A stretch of 64,000 bases of DNA from Nitrospira sp. Its GTDB lineage: Bacteria > Nitrospirota > Nitrospiria > Nitrospirales > Nitrospiraceae. Each line of letters starts with the position of its first letter. The stretch's first letter is position 1. Where the stretch lies: positions 62,001 to 126,000 of the forward strand of contig JAFEBM010000033.1 of assembly GCA_018242685.1 (NCBI GenBank), read 5' to 3'. Under the pieces are notes generated by a model, which did no database searches, was not told the DNA's origin, and saw only the letters and a program-made list of their open reading frames with translations. Below are positions 8,507-17,656 of the stretch, piece by piece. The position numbers and the translations under genes are program-made.

Positions 8507-9643
8507 ATGACACGTGTTCTTCCTTCGGCTTCAGTCTCTGACGAGCGGGGTTCCCTGGAAGGTTGTCCGGTGCCATCTGTCAACCGTCTTGATAGCTGTT
8601 CCTCATCGGCGTGGAATAGCGCCCGCATTCTTCTGATCAAGCCTAGTTCTTTAGGGGACATCGTTCACGCGTTTCCGGTCGTGTCGGTGATCAAAACACA
8701 ATGGCCGGGATCGCATATTACGTGGGTGGTGAAGCGCCAATGGGCGGACCTTGTCGAGCGGGCGGAAGGAATCGACCGTGTCTGGCCTATGGAGATGACG
8801 GTGAAGAGTTGGATCAGAGAAGGCCGGGCGCTGCGCACACAGCGGTTTGACCTCGCCATCGATTTGCAGGGGCTGTTTCGCAGTGGTGTTTTGGCACGCT
8901 TCAGCGGCGCACCGACGCGTATCGGATTCGCGAACGGGAGGGAAGGGAGCCCATGGTTCTATACTCGACGCGTCCCAGTTCTCAATCCCGATATCCACGC
9001 CGTCGACCGATATCTTTCGGTTGCCGCGGTGTTGGGAGCATCTCTGCCGGACAAACCGCGATTTGGGTTCAAGTTGTTGGACGAGGACATGGCGAACGTT
9101 CGGGAACTCTGCCTGCGCAGAGGCTTTTCGGTGGACAGGCCATGGGTCGCCATGAACATTGGGGCGCGATGGGCGACAAAGCGCTGGCCGCCGGCGTCTT
9201 TCGCCGCCGTTGTGGATCAGCTGCACGAAACACATCGTGGGCCAGTCGTCATGATAGGAGGTGCGGATGAACGTGCATACACGAATAAGTTGAAGGCTCT
9301 GACGGACCGTCCATTCATCGATCTGAGTGGTGATATCCCATTGGGGTGCTTGCCGGCTCTACTCTCGAAAGCGACCGCCATGATCACAAACGATTCTGGA
9401 CCGATGCATATCGCCGCAGCGCTTGGAGTGCCGGTGGTTGCGATCTTCGGGCCCACAAGTGCGGCGCGGACTGGACCCTATGGAGCCGGCCATCAGGTAC
9501 TGACCAGTCGAATCCCTTGCAGCCCTTGTTTCAGTCGTGTCTGCCGACACGATCCTGAATTGGAATGCCTTCATCTCATTACACCGGTCCGAGTGGTCGA
9601 TGTCATACGGCCGCTGTTGGCGGCTCACGCACCATGTCGATGA
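8507..9643 (+). CDS. waaC: Heptosyltransferase I-like GT9 protein
   Basis: A 378-residue GT9 transferase resembling WaaC, which adds the first heptose to Kdo. The fold begins at ILLIKPSSLGDIVHAFPV (near residue 40) and includes IDLQGLFRSGVLARFSGAPTR (typical of WaaC), MNIGARWATKRW and TNDSGPMHIAAALGVPVVAIFGP. About 37 residues precede the first strand, so the true start may be GTG 8570 rather than ATG 8507. It overlaps the next GT9 gene. The assignment as HepI rather than another heptosyltransferase rests on the LQGL/GF motifs and is moderately sure. Confidence 0.8.
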   Translation: MTRVLPSASVSDERGSLEGCPVPSVNRLDSCSSSAWNSARILLIKPSSLGDIVHAFPVVSVIKTQWPGSHITWVVKRQWADLVERAEGIDRVWPMEMTVKSWIREGRALRTQRFDLAIDLQGLFRSGVLARFSGAPTRIGFANGREGSPWFYTRRVPVLNPDIHAVDRYLSVAAVLGASLPDKPRFGFKLLDEDMANVRELCLRRGFSVDRPWVAMNIGARWATKRWPPASFAAVVDQLHETHRGPVVMIGGADERAYTNKLKALTDRPFIDLSGDIPLGCLPALLSKATAMITNDSGPMHIAAALGVPVVAIFGPTSAARTGPYGAGHQVLTSRIPCSPCFSRVCRHDPELECLHLITPVRVVDVIRPLLAAHAPCR

Positions 9644-10656
9644 ACGTCTTAATCGTTCGCCCGGACGGCATCGGCGACGTCTTGCTCTCTCTTCCCGTGG
9701 CGACCCAACTCAGACGTCTTGTGCCCGGTGTCACAGTCGGATTTCTCACCAGTCCTACCGTCGCACCCCTGCTCGATCGTCACCCCGACGTGGACTATGT
9801 GCGAACGATTCGCCTCACAGATCCATATAAGGTACTCCGTCACGCCTTTTCCCAGGGAGTTGAAGCGGCGATTTTTCTGAAGCCGTTTCGTCGTCTCATG
9901 TGGGCTGCATGGGTGGTCGGTGTGCCGATTCGAGTGGCAACGCGATACCGGTGGTATAGCCTGTTGGCCAATCGGCGTATCCACGAACATCGTAGCGAAT
10001 TTTCGAAACATGAGTCAGAGTACAACGTTGACATGTTGAAGGGTTTGGGGTTGAGCCCTCGGGCTATAAGCCCACCGGTGCTTACCCTGACCGAGGCCGA
10101 ACGGGCTGCCGGTGCATCCCGGTGGTTGGGATTGCCGAATCCTCGCGTCGTCATTCACCCGGGAGGAGTTTCTGCTCGCCGCTGGCGGCTGGAACATTAC
10201 CGTGACCTGGTCGTGACGTTGACAGACAGAGGGTATGGGGTCGTGCTGACAGGCAGCGATCAGGAACAAGCCGGGTTTGCGAGCATTGCGCCTTTCGAAA
10301 CGCTTTCATCAGGAATCGTCGATCTTATGGGTCAGCTCTCGCTACGAGAATTGATGGCTGTCATCGCCAACGCCGATGTCGTCGTCTGCGGAGCAACAGG
10401 GCCGGCTCACCTGGCGGCAGCCCTGGGGATTCCCACCGTGACCTTGTTTGACCCTCGACGAAACAATTTGCCGGTGAGATGGAAACCCCTTGGGCTGGGA
10501 GCGTTGTTGCGCCCGGACGTTCCCACTTGTGGAAAATGTATTGGAGAAATCTGTCCTTATTGGGATTGTCTTGATCGGTTCACTGTCGAGAAGGTGACCG
10601 CCGCGATCAATAAGGTCTTGGAAAATCCTTCTCCACTCACCATTCTTCACATATAA
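9634..10656 (+). CDS. GT9 (heptosyltransferase-family) glycosyltransferase
   Basis: The third GT9 enzyme of the core block, about 340 residues. It starts MNVLIVRPDGIGDVLLSLPV, continues with VIHPGGVSARRW, and ends with CGATGPAHLAAALGIPTVTLFDP and a Cys-rich tail (CGKCIGEICPYWDC). The ATG at 9640 overlaps the previous stop as ATGA, and ATG 9634 is two codons upstream; either is plausible. It probably adds an outer heptose or related residue. The donor-site region is CGATGPAH where the two neighbours have ND(T/S)GPMH, so donor or acceptor specificity may differ. Confidence 0.82.
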   Translation: MSMNVLIVRPDGIGDVLLSLPVATQLRRLVPGVTVGFLTSPTVAPLLDRHPDVDYVRTIRLTDPYKVLRHAFSQGVEAAIFLKPFRRLMWAAWVVGVPIRVATRYRWYSLLANRRIHEHRSEFSKHESEYNVDMLKGLGLSPRAISPPVLTLTEAERAAGASRWLGLPNPRVVIHPGGVSARRWRLEHYRDLVVTLTDRGYGVVLTGSDQEQAGFASIAPFETLSSGIVDLMGQLSLRELMAVIANADVVVCGATGPAHLAAALGIPTVTLFDPRRNNLPVRWKPLGLGALLRPDVPTCGKCIGEICPYWDCLDRFTVEKVTAAINKVLENPSPLTILHI

Positions 10657-10689
10657 GCCAGAGCTCAAACATAACTTTCCTGGGCACTC

Positions 10690-10725
10690 TTGACTCCAAG
10701 TCGCTTCTGTGTTCATATTCTGAAC
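10690..10725 (+). promoter_or_regulatory. Candidate sigma-70-type promoter with overlapping inverted repeat
   Basis: TTGACT at 10690-10695 and CATATT at 10714-10719 are separated by 18 bases. A perfect 5-bp inverted repeat with a 5-base spacer (gttca-tattc-tgaac, 10711-10725) covers the -10 element. It lies directly upstream of a winged-helix regulator gene, so it could be an autoregulatory operator. This is pattern-based and unproven. Confidence 0.3.
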
Positions 10726-10741
10726 GTTTAGCTCTAACTAT

Positions 10742-11329
10742 ATGAATCTCCAAGGACAACGAGATCTTCTCCTGCTGACCGAGGTAGAGCGAGATGGTAC
10801 GGTTACTCAGCGGTCTCTCGCCTCAAAGTTAGGGGTTGCTCTGGGCCTGACCAATCTCTATCTTAAGCGGTTGGCACGGAAGGGCTATATCAAGATCACC
10901 ACGATTCCCTCGCACCGGGTTCGGTATTTACTGACTCCGCAAGGGTTTGCCGAGAAATCCAGGCTGACCTACCTCTATATGGAGTATTCCCTGTCTCACT
11001 ACCGCGATATGCGTGCGCGGCTACGAGACGCACTGTCCCACGCGACCAAAAATGGAACGAAACGAGTCGTCATCTATGGAACCGGTGAATTGGCAGAGAT
11101 GGCCTATCTGTCGCTCAGAGAAATGCAGATGACCTTGGTTGGATTTGTAGACGATAACCAGCAAGAGGCGTTCTTGTCCTACCAGGTCTGGCCACCGGAG
11201 GCGTTACGTGAATGGGAGTTCGATGCGGTGTTGTTGGCGGATATGGAACAAACGGTACGGCACCGTGAAATATTAGAGCAGTATCACGTTCCGGATATGA
11301 AAATTCTGGCGCTGGGCCCGTCGGTCTAA
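10742..11329 (+). CDS. Winged-helix EPS-type transcriptional regulator with C-terminal Rossmann-like domain
   Basis: A 195-residue protein. Residues about 5-75 form a winged helix-turn-helix (TQRSLASKLGVALGLTNLYLKRL as the recognition region, then a wing) resembling the MarR-type regulators that open exopolysaccharide loci. Residues about 100-190 look like a Rossmann or CoA-binding fold (VVIYGTGELAEMAYLSL, VGFVDDN), as in enzymes acting on nucleotide sugars. A ligand-sensing role is my inference. It is the first gene after the core block and is followed by an antiterminator gene, so the pair probably controls the long glycan operon. Confidence 0.75.
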   Translation: MNLQGQRDLLLLTEVERDGTVTQRSLASKLGVALGLTNLYLKRLARKGYIKITTIPSHRVRYLLTPQGFAEKSRLTYLYMEYSLSHYRDMRARLRDALSHATKNGTKRVVIYGTGELAEMAYLSLREMQMTLVGFVDDNQQEAFLSYQVWPPEALREWEFDAVLLADMEQTVRHREILEQYHVPDMKILALGPSV

Positions 11330-11382
11330 GTGTTTGAAGGGTAATCGATTTTTCCGTTCACTGTAAGTGAGAGGGCGAAGCT

Positions 11383-11889
11383 GTGTCCAAGTCCGAGACG
11401 AACCGTTTTCACTGGTACGCGCTTCGTACGAAATCTCGCCATGAAAAATTCGTACGGGATCAGCTTCATAAACAGGGTATCGAACCTCTGTTGCCGACGG
11501 TGAAACGGCTCAGTCAGTGGAAGGATCGTAAGAAAGAAATCGAAGTGCCGTTATTTTCCGGCTACTGCTTTGTGCGATTCGGAAACGGGGGGACGCTGCC
11601 GGTGCAGAAAGTGGTTGGAGTTCTCGAAGTCGTCGGCAGCAAGCGACCGGAGCCCATTCCCGAGGAGGAAATCGAATCGCTGAAGACTTTGATGGCCAGT
11701 GTCCTCCCCTATGATCCGCATCCGTACCTGCATGAAGGCATGAAGGTAGAGGTCGCTCGTGGCCCCTTGCAGGGAGTTCATGGAATTCTCTTGCGAAAGG
11801 AAAAACGCCATCGACTCGTGATCGGAGTTCGAGTGATCCAGCAGGCGGCGGTAGTAGAAATTGACGTAAATGACGTAGTGCCGGTGTGA
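11383..11889 (+). CDS. NusG-like transcription antitermination protein (UpxY/RfaH type)
   Basis: A 168-residue NusG paralogue. The NGN domain begins WYALRTKSRHEKFVRDQL and includes PLFSGYCFVRF; a C-terminal KOW segment (GMKVEVARGPLQGVHGILL) follows. Such proteins (RfaH, UpxY, LoaP) are recruited to RNA polymerase and let it read through long polysaccharide operons. The GTG at 11383 is preceded by gagagg. No ops or RfaH-like DNA element could be recognised. The location at the head of about 50 kb of co-directional genes fits this role. Confidence 0.85.
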   Translation: MSKSETNRFHWYALRTKSRHEKFVRDQLHKQGIEPLLPTVKRLSQWKDRKKEIEVPLFSGYCFVRFGNGGTLPVQKVVGVLEVVGSKRPEPIPEEEIESLKTLMASVLPYDPHPYLHEGMKVEVARGPLQGVHGILLRKEKRHRLVIGVRVIQQAAVVEIDVNDVVPV

Positions 11890-11981
11890 GTTAAACTGTG
11901 TCGCCGGTTCCTCGAATCGCATGTGAAGCATGGGATGTCCTGTCGAACCAGCCGAGAGAACGTGGTGTCCGAGAAAGCGTG

Positions 11982-12458
11982 ATGAATAATTTCGAAATTT
12001 GCACAATGTACGGGAATTCCGTTGTAGAGGGAATGCGGGTGCGGGTGGGAGTCGGGGTGGTTGTGCGAGGCCTAGGGGAAGCCATCTTGTTGGAAAAGCG
12101 TCGAGACTGTGGATGGTGGGGATTACCTGGAGGAAAGGTCGAGCCGGGTGAGTCTCTCATTGATGCAGCCGTACGAGAGGTATTTGAAGAGACCGGCCTC
12201 ACTGTAGAGGTGACGCATCTGATCGGCGTCTATTCCGATCCTGACGGCCGTATCGTGACCTATCCGGATAACGGCGATGTGGTTCAGTTGATCGACGTCG
12301 TCGTTGGAGCGCGGGTGCTGTCCGGACACATCGTATGCAGTCATGAGAGTGAAGAGGTACGGTTTTTCTCTCCGTCTCAATTGCCGGAACATATCGTGCC
12401 GCCGGCGCGACAACCAGTTGCCGACGCATTCGAAGGCCGATGCGGAGTTCTGCGGTAG
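11982..12458 (+). CDS. Nudix hydrolase
   Basis: With the ATG at 11982 the protein has 158 residues. The Nudix box is complete: G51-x5-E57-x7-R65-E66-V-F-E69-E70-x-G72. The family hydrolyses nucleoside diphosphates linked to another group, such as nucleotide sugars; the substrate is unknown here. The frame stays open back to GTG 11898, but the upstream part has no family similarity, so I prefer the later start. It sits between the antiterminator and the flippase gene. Confidence 0.85.
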   Translation: MNNFEICTMYGNSVVEGMRVRVGVGVVVRGLGEAILLEKRRDCGWWGLPGGKVEPGESLIDAAVREVFEETGLTVEVTHLIGVYSDPDGRIVTYPDNGDVVQLIDVVVGARVLSGHIVCSHESEEVRFFSPSQLPEHIVPPARQPVADAFEGRCGVLR

Positions 12459-12468
12459 TGGATTTGCC

Positions 12469-13980
12469 ATGACACCGTTCCGCGACCTCCTCATGCTTGG
12501 TTTTGGACGAGGGCTTCAAGTCCTCGCAGGACTTATCACTATCAAGATCGCAACAACGGTGTTGTCGCCAGGCGAAGTCGGGAGTATGAACCAGCTGATG
12601 AGCCTTGCCATCCTGGGGACGTCGGCCTTGTTGATGCCCTTGACCGCCTATATCGGTCGTGGGTGTCTGGAATGGATGGATGCTGGAATACTCAGTCGAA
12701 GGTTGGGCTCCTATCTGCTCATTATCTTGGCTGTTGCTCTGTTATGTGGTTCGGTCGTTTGGGTCATTCAGATTCAGTTGACGGTGGTTTCAGGAATGAC
12801 TTCAGTTTGGGTCGCCGGGTTAGTCGTGCTCTACACGGTCGGTTTTGCGCTACATACGATGGGGGCTTCAGGGCTGAATCTTATAGGCCATCGATTTCTC
12901 TATATTCTGTTCGTGAACCTCGCGGCGTGGGGAGGTCTCCTCTTAGCAATATGGTGGTCGAAACCGGAAGCAAGTCCGGAGATGTGGTTGCTTGGAATCT
13001 TTTGCGGATTTCTTCTCTCGTCTTTTTCCTATGTGCTGTTAGATCGGTATGCCAGAGAGTCTGTTCATGCGGGGCCGGTTCACCCGCCGGGCATACTCCC
13101 GTTCGATTGGTGGACCGTATTCATGTTTGTGGGGCCGCAGGCGATAGCGTTCCTGTTTTTCTGGATCCAGACACAAAGTTATCGGTTTGTTCTCAGCTGG
13201 GTTGCCGACATTACGACCGTCGGGTTGTTTGCCGCCGGCTATATGATCTGCTCAGTACCCATGCAGACCTTTGAAAATCTATTCAACGAGTTTTACAGTC
13301 CGATGTTGTTTCGAGCGCTCAAGGGGCAAGACAGGGATGGGATTGCGCAGGCATGGAATGACTACGCGGCAGCCTACATCCCTGCTGTCATTCTGTTTGG
13401 CGCGTTTTTAATCGGGAACGCGGCATTTATGGTGAAACTCCTGTTGGGAGAACAGTTTCAAGCGATAGCGTCGATCCTCGTATGGCCTGCTTTGACCGAA
13501 ACCTTCCGAGCCATCTCCTCAACACTGCACCATCTCGGTTTGGCGAAGGTCGATATGACGGTCAATGTCCTGCCTGTCATGCTTGGCGCGCTCATCGCGC
13601 CAAGTCTTGTATACCTTCTGGCTTCCCATGAACCACTGTTGGGGACGGCGTTGGCGCTTTTAGTAGCCGCGGTGGTTGCATTTACTGCGGTTGTCCCTAT
13701 CAGTTGCCGCGCTTTGCCCGTCGTGTGGCCGGTTCGGCGAATCATGTATGCGGCAGCATTAGGTGTCCCATTGTGCCTCCTGGGACGTGCGATGGGTGCG
13801 GGGTTTGGTGAATTATCTGAGAGTAAGGCCATGGCCGCGCTGGTGATCTCCGGACTCGCCATGGTGTTTCTGCAGTATGTCATGGCGAAGGAGTGGATTC
13901 GCCAGATTCGCCCCGCAATAGATAGAGCCACAGAGGAAACCGAAGTGTGCCCCCAATATGGGTCGAGTTCTCAAGGGTAA
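12469..13980 (+). CDS. Wzx-like polysaccharide flippase (MOP superfamily)
   Basis: A 503-residue integral membrane protein with about a dozen hydrophobic helices. It starts MTPFRDLLMLGFGRGLQVLAGL and has the SPGEVGSMNQL loop after helix 1 seen in Wzx-type flippases. These proteins move undecaprenyl-linked repeat units to the periplasmic face. The ATG at 12469 fits the start of helix 1; the longer open frame upstream overlaps the Nudix gene and is unlikely to be used. Its stop is immediately followed by the ATG of a GT2 gene. An ABC exporter is also present in the locus. Confidence 0.82.
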   Translation: MTPFRDLLMLGFGRGLQVLAGLITIKIATTVLSPGEVGSMNQLMSLAILGTSALLMPLTAYIGRGCLEWMDAGILSRRLGSYLLIILAVALLCGSVVWVIQIQLTVVSGMTSVWVAGLVVLYTVGFALHTMGASGLNLIGHRFLYILFVNLAAWGGLLLAIWWSKPEASPEMWLLGIFCGFLLSSFSYVLLDRYARESVHAGPVHPPGILPFDWWTVFMFVGPQAIAFLFFWIQTQSYRFVLSWVADITTVGLFAAGYMICSVPMQTFENLFNEFYSPMLFRALKGQDRDGIAQAWNDYAAAYIPAVILFGAFLIGNAAFMVKLLLGEQFQAIASILVWPALTETFRAISSTLHHLGLAKVDMTVNVLPVMLGALIAPSLVYLLASHEPLLGTALALLVAAVVAFTAVVPISCRALPVVWPVRRIMYAAALGVPLCLLGRAMGAGFGELSESKAMAALVISGLAMVFLQYVMAKEWIRQIRPAIDRATEETEVCPQYGSSSQG

Positions 13981-14916
13981 ATGCTCTTGGATTTTCGAAA
14001 TATTTCGCAACCTGTGATTTCGGTCATCACCCCATCGCTCAATCATGGGCGCTTTCTCCGGCAGACCATCGAAAGTGTGGCGGCGCAAACGTTTCGCAAT
14101 TTCGAGCACATTGTCGTTGATGGGGGATCGACGGATAGTACGGTGGAGATCCTTAAAGAATTCCCCCATCTCCGGTGGATATCTGAACGGGACGACCACG
14201 TTGTTGAGGCCTATCAGAAAGCCTTGGCTATGGCGAGAGGGCAGTACATCATTCAATGCTGTGTCTCGGATGGTTTCCTCGATCCGAACTGGTTCAGAAA
14301 ATGCGTTGAGGTGCTTGAAAAGGATGATGAGGTGTCGTTGGTGTGGGGATTTGCCCAAACCATGTCCGAGGAAGGCGATCTGCTGAATGTCTGCTTTCAG
14401 GATTTTTTTGCGGATCCACCTCCACAGAAGCGAGACTTTCTGGCGTTTTGGCTGGTAAGCGGATTTCCATTACCCGAAGGGAATTATTGCGTGAGGGCCA
14501 AGGTGATTCAGACGTCGTTTCCCGATACCCAGTCGAGCGATTGGTTTCGAACCTGTCCGCATCTCGGGTTCATGTACAAGTTTTTTACGGAAGGGTACAG
14601 CCCATATTTTATTCCGGTGGTCGCAAATTTCGGTCGTTTGCACCACGATCAGCGCAGTCAGCGTTTGAGCGATGTGGAGAAGCCTGGACAAGTCGCCTAC
14701 CTTAAAACTGTGAAAGAGTACGGCAAGAGCATCTTAAAAGGAAGTATTGTTCATCGATTTCGCGATGGCAAGTCACAGGTAGTCGGACAGATCCCTCCGC
14801 ATGAACTTCAGTCGCTGAGGAAGAAGATGTGGCGGCATCGGTTGTTTCGCTCCCGTCTGGTCCGCATCGATCCTTTCACGCTGACGTTGAAGCTTAAAGA
14901 ACGAATATTCTGCTGA
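13981..14916 (+). CDS. GT2-family glycosyltransferase
   Basis: A 311-residue protein with a GT-A fold: VISVITPSLNHGRFLRQTIE at the N terminus, then HIVVDGGSTDSTVEIL. The region where most relatives have a W-x-N-S-D-D metal motif reads QCCVSDGFLDPNWF, a departure that still keeps an S-D pair. The start directly abuts the flippase stop (TAA then ATG). It probably adds one sugar to the lipid-linked repeat; donor and linkage cannot be predicted. Confidence 0.82.
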   Translation: MLLDFRNISQPVISVITPSLNHGRFLRQTIESVAAQTFRNFEHIVVDGGSTDSTVEILKEFPHLRWISERDDHVVEAYQKALAMARGQYIIQCCVSDGFLDPNWFRKCVEVLEKDDEVSLVWGFAQTMSEEGDLLNVCFQDFFADPPPQKRDFLAFWLVSGFPLPEGNYCVRAKVIQTSFPDTQSSDWFRTCPHLGFMYKFFTEGYSPYFIPVVANFGRLHHDQRSQRLSDVEKPGQVAYLKTVKEYGKSILKGSIVHRFRDGKSQVVGQIPPHELQSLRKKMWRHRLFRSRLVRIDPFTLTLKLKERIFC

Positions 14917-14950
14917 GTAGACTGTGACGCTCCTCGCTGGTGGGATTTTC

Positions 14951-15040
14951 ATGATTGCAGTTGTATGGGCTGCCTGGCATGATGAACAGATCGTTCTTAC
15001 GAGAGAAACCTTAATGCAAACAGAGGAAATACAAGGGTAG
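14951..15040 (+). CDS. Possible 29-codon ORF upstream of a radical SAM gene
   Basis: ATG at 14951 opens a short frame (MIAVVWAAWHDEQIVLTRET and so on) that stops at 15040, two bases before the ATG of the radical SAM gene. It has no recognised family and no strong ribosome-binding site. It may be a leader or chance reading frame. Confidence 0.15.
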   Translation: MIAVVWAAWHDEQIVLTRETLMQTEEIQG

Positions 15041-15042
15041 TC

Positions 15043-16599
15043 ATGCTCACGTCACGCATGCCTTCCAAGATGTTGGACGTGCTCTTTGTCAACGCCGATT
15101 CGTCCTTGCAGGCTTATCAAGGATTGGCGAAGACCTATTCGGCGATTGAACCTCCCACGTGGGCCCTGTTGCTCGCACAGTCATGTCGAGCGAAGGACTT
15201 CGGGGTGGGGATTCTGGATTGTGATGCGGAGAAGTTATCGTTGTCTGAAGCGGTGAGTCGTATCCAAAGTGCGAATCCTCGCCTGGTCGTGTTCGTGGTG
15301 TACGGACAAAATCCCAATTCCGGAACGACTGGCATGATTGGGGCCAGTGCGCTCGCGAAAGCGCTCAAACAACATCATCCGAATCTCCCCGTCTGTTTCG
15401 TGGGATCTCATACCAGCGCATTGCCCATGGATGTCCTGCAGCTTCCGTTCGTCGATTTCGTGCTCCTGAACGAAGGTGTCTATGCGCTGCACGACCTGTT
15501 GCGGACCGATCTTCGTTCCGATTTGGGAGCTGTGAAGGGGATTGGATATAAGGCGGTCGATTCTTCGAGGAAGATTCGACCGATCTTGAACGAGCCGCAG
15601 TCAGTCGTGCCGCAAGATCGGATGGATCTCGATATGCCGGGTTACGCGTGGGATCTCCTGCCATACCGGTCACGTCCGCTGGATTTGTATCGAGCACATT
15701 TTTGGCATGCTGAGTTCGATTATGAGAAGCGCACACCCTTCGCGGCGATCTACACGTCTCTTGGGTGCACATTTGCTTGTGATTTCTGCATGATCAACAT
15801 CGTGAATCGCGTGGACAACGGGAGCGGGATCGATGCCTCCCATTCACGGGGGATGAGGTTCTGGAGCGCGAAGTTGATTGCGGGCGAACTCGAAAAGCTT
15901 GCGAAGATGGGCGTGGAGACCGTCCGCATCAGCGACGAAATGTTCTTCTTAAATCGTAAATACTACGAGCCCCTCTTGGGAGACATCATCGAACGTGACC
16001 TGCGGTTGCGGATGTGGGCCTACGCCAGAGTTGATACGGTACGCCATGAGTATATTGACTTGTTCCGGCGAGCCGGCATCAACTGGCTGGCGCTCGGGAT
16101 TGAAGCGGGCAACCAAACGGTGCGGCAAGAGGTCTCAAAGGGGTCGTTTCAGGAAGTCAACATTCGAGCCGTCTGCGACAAAGTGCGGGCTGCCGGGATG
16201 AACGTCATCAGCAATTACATTTTTGGGTTTCCTGACGATACGCTGGAGACGATGAGGGAAACGTTGGATTTAGCGCTTGAACTGAATACCGAAATGGCCA
16301 ATATGTATCCCTGTCAAGCCTTGCCGGGAAGTCCGATGTACCACATGGCCAAACAACAAGGATGGAAGCTGCCGGATAGCTATAGCGGGTATGCGTTCCT
16401 GTCGTATGATAGTCAGCCTCTTCCAACAAAGCATGTGACGGCGGCGGAGGTGCTGCGGTTTCGGGATGAAGCCTGGCAAAAGTACTTTTCGAACCCGGCG
16501 TACCTGAAATTGGTTGAAACGAAATTTGGAGAAAAAGAACGGACAAACGTCGAATCCATGGCTAAAGTTCGGTTACGCAGGAGATTGCTCGGTGATTGA
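15043..16599 (+). CDS. B12-binding-type radical SAM protein
   Basis: A 518-residue protein. Residues about 8-160 form a Rossmann domain of cobalamin-binding type (VLFVNADSSLQAYQGL, FVGSHTSALPMDVL). The radical SAM TIM barrel holds the cluster motif C242-T-F-A-C246-D-F-C249. The region LGIEAGNQTVRQEVSKG is typical of the MiaB/NifB-like B12 class. Such proteins in glycan loci often methylate or rearrange unactivated carbons. No C-terminal tag of the kind found in genes 25964-41733 is present. Confidence 0.85.
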   Translation: MLTSRMPSKMLDVLFVNADSSLQAYQGLAKTYSAIEPPTWALLLAQSCRAKDFGVGILDCDAEKLSLSEAVSRIQSANPRLVVFVVYGQNPNSGTTGMIGASALAKALKQHHPNLPVCFVGSHTSALPMDVLQLPFVDFVLLNEGVYALHDLLRTDLRSDLGAVKGIGYKAVDSSRKIRPILNEPQSVVPQDRMDLDMPGYAWDLLPYRSRPLDLYRAHFWHAEFDYEKRTPFAAIYTSLGCTFACDFCMINIVNRVDNGSGIDASHSRGMRFWSAKLIAGELEKLAKMGVETVRISDEMFFLNRKYYEPLLGDIIERDLRLRMWAYARVDTVRHEYIDLFRRAGINWLALGIEAGNQTVRQEVSKGSFQEVNIRAVCDKVRAAGMNVISNYIFGFPDDTLETMRETLDLALELNTEMANMYPCQALPGSPMYHMAKQQGWKLPDSYSGYAFLSYDSQPLPTKHVTAAEVLRFRDEAWQKYFSNPAYLKLVETKFGEKERTNVESMAKVRLRRRLLGD

Positions 16600-16647
16600 T
16601 TCGGTTCCTATGGCTATCAGTGCGGAGAAAACGCGGGACCTTCCGGC

Positions 16648-17649
16648 ATGATCATTACACGAACACCGTTCCGCATTTCATTTTTCGGCGGCGGCACCGA
16701 CTATCCGGCCTGGTATCAGGAGCATGGCGGGGTCGTGCTGGCGACCTCGATCGATAAATATTGCCATATCAGCTGCCGGTACCTCCCGCCTTTCTTCGAG
16801 CACAGGCACCGGATCGTCTATTCGATCATCGAAAATGTGCGTCGCGTCGAAGAGATCAAGCACCCGGCCGTCCGTGCCATTCTTGCATGGGCCGGGTGCG
16901 ATGATCGGGGGCTCGAAATTCATCACGACGGTGACTTGCCTGCGCGATCGGGTCTCGGGTCCAGCTCGTCGTTCACGGTGGGATTGATCCATGCCATCGC
17001 CGCTTTACGGGGGAAGTATATTTCCAAAGATGAACTAGCTGCCCAAGCCATCCATATGGAACAGCAAGTCATCAAGGAACATGTCGGCTCGCAAGATCAA
17101 ATCTCGGCTGCATTCGGTGGATTCAACCGGATCGACTTCAAGCGGAACGATACCTTCCAAGTGTCGCCCATCATCCTGACCAAGGATCGGTTGCACGAAT
17201 TTCAGTCGCATTTGATGTTGTGTTTCACAGGATTTTCCAGAATTGCGTCCGAGGTCGCCAAGTCGAAGATCGCGAACTTTAAGAGCCGGGAAGCCGAGTT
17301 GAAGCGCATGAAGGAGATGGTGGATGAAGCCATCCAGATCCTCCAGCATACGAAGACGCGGATCGAGGAAGTGGGCCGATTGCTTCACCAAAGCTGGCTC
17401 TGTAAGCGCAGCCTTTCAGGCCAGGTTTCGACGCCGGAGATCGACCATCTGTACGAGGAAGCCATGAGGGGGGGCGCACTGGGAGGGAAGATCCTTGGCG
17501 CAGGCGGAGGGGGATTTCTGCTGTTGTTCGTGAAGCCTGAGCTGCAATCGAAAGTACACGAACGGCTGAAGCATCTGATACATGTACCGTTTAGATTTGA
17601 AAATACAGGGAGTCGAGTCGTGCTGTATCAGCCGCATGGACTGTCTTGA
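16648..17649 (+). CDS. hddA: D-glycero-D-manno-heptose 7-phosphate kinase (GHMP kinase)
   Basis: A 333-residue GHMP kinase. It starts with ITRTPFRISFFGGGTDYPAW, characteristic of HddA-like sugar kinases, and has the phosphate loop PARSGLGSSSSF at about 98-109 and the C-terminal motif KILGAGGGGFLLLFV. HddA makes the 1,7-bisphosphate in the GDP-heptose pathway. Consistent partners are nearby: a GmhB domain in the waaF fusion and an HddC-like nucleotidyltransferase at 21108. No gmhA (isomerase) gene is visible in the window. Confidence 0.85.
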   Translation: MIITRTPFRISFFGGGTDYPAWYQEHGGVVLATSIDKYCHISCRYLPPFFEHRHRIVYSIIENVRRVEEIKHPAVRAILAWAGCDDRGLEIHHDGDLPARSGLGSSSSFTVGLIHAIAALRGKYISKDELAAQAIHMEQQVIKEHVGSQDQISAAFGGFNRIDFKRNDTFQVSPIILTKDRLHEFQSHLMLCFTGFSRIASEVAKSKIANFKSREAELKRMKEMVDEAIQILQHTKTRIEEVGRLLHQSWLCKRSLSGQVSTPEIDHLYEEAMRGGALGGKILGAGGGGFLLLFVKPELQSKVHERLKHLIHVPFRFENTGSRVVLYQPHGLS

Positions 17650-17656
17650 ACGTGAC

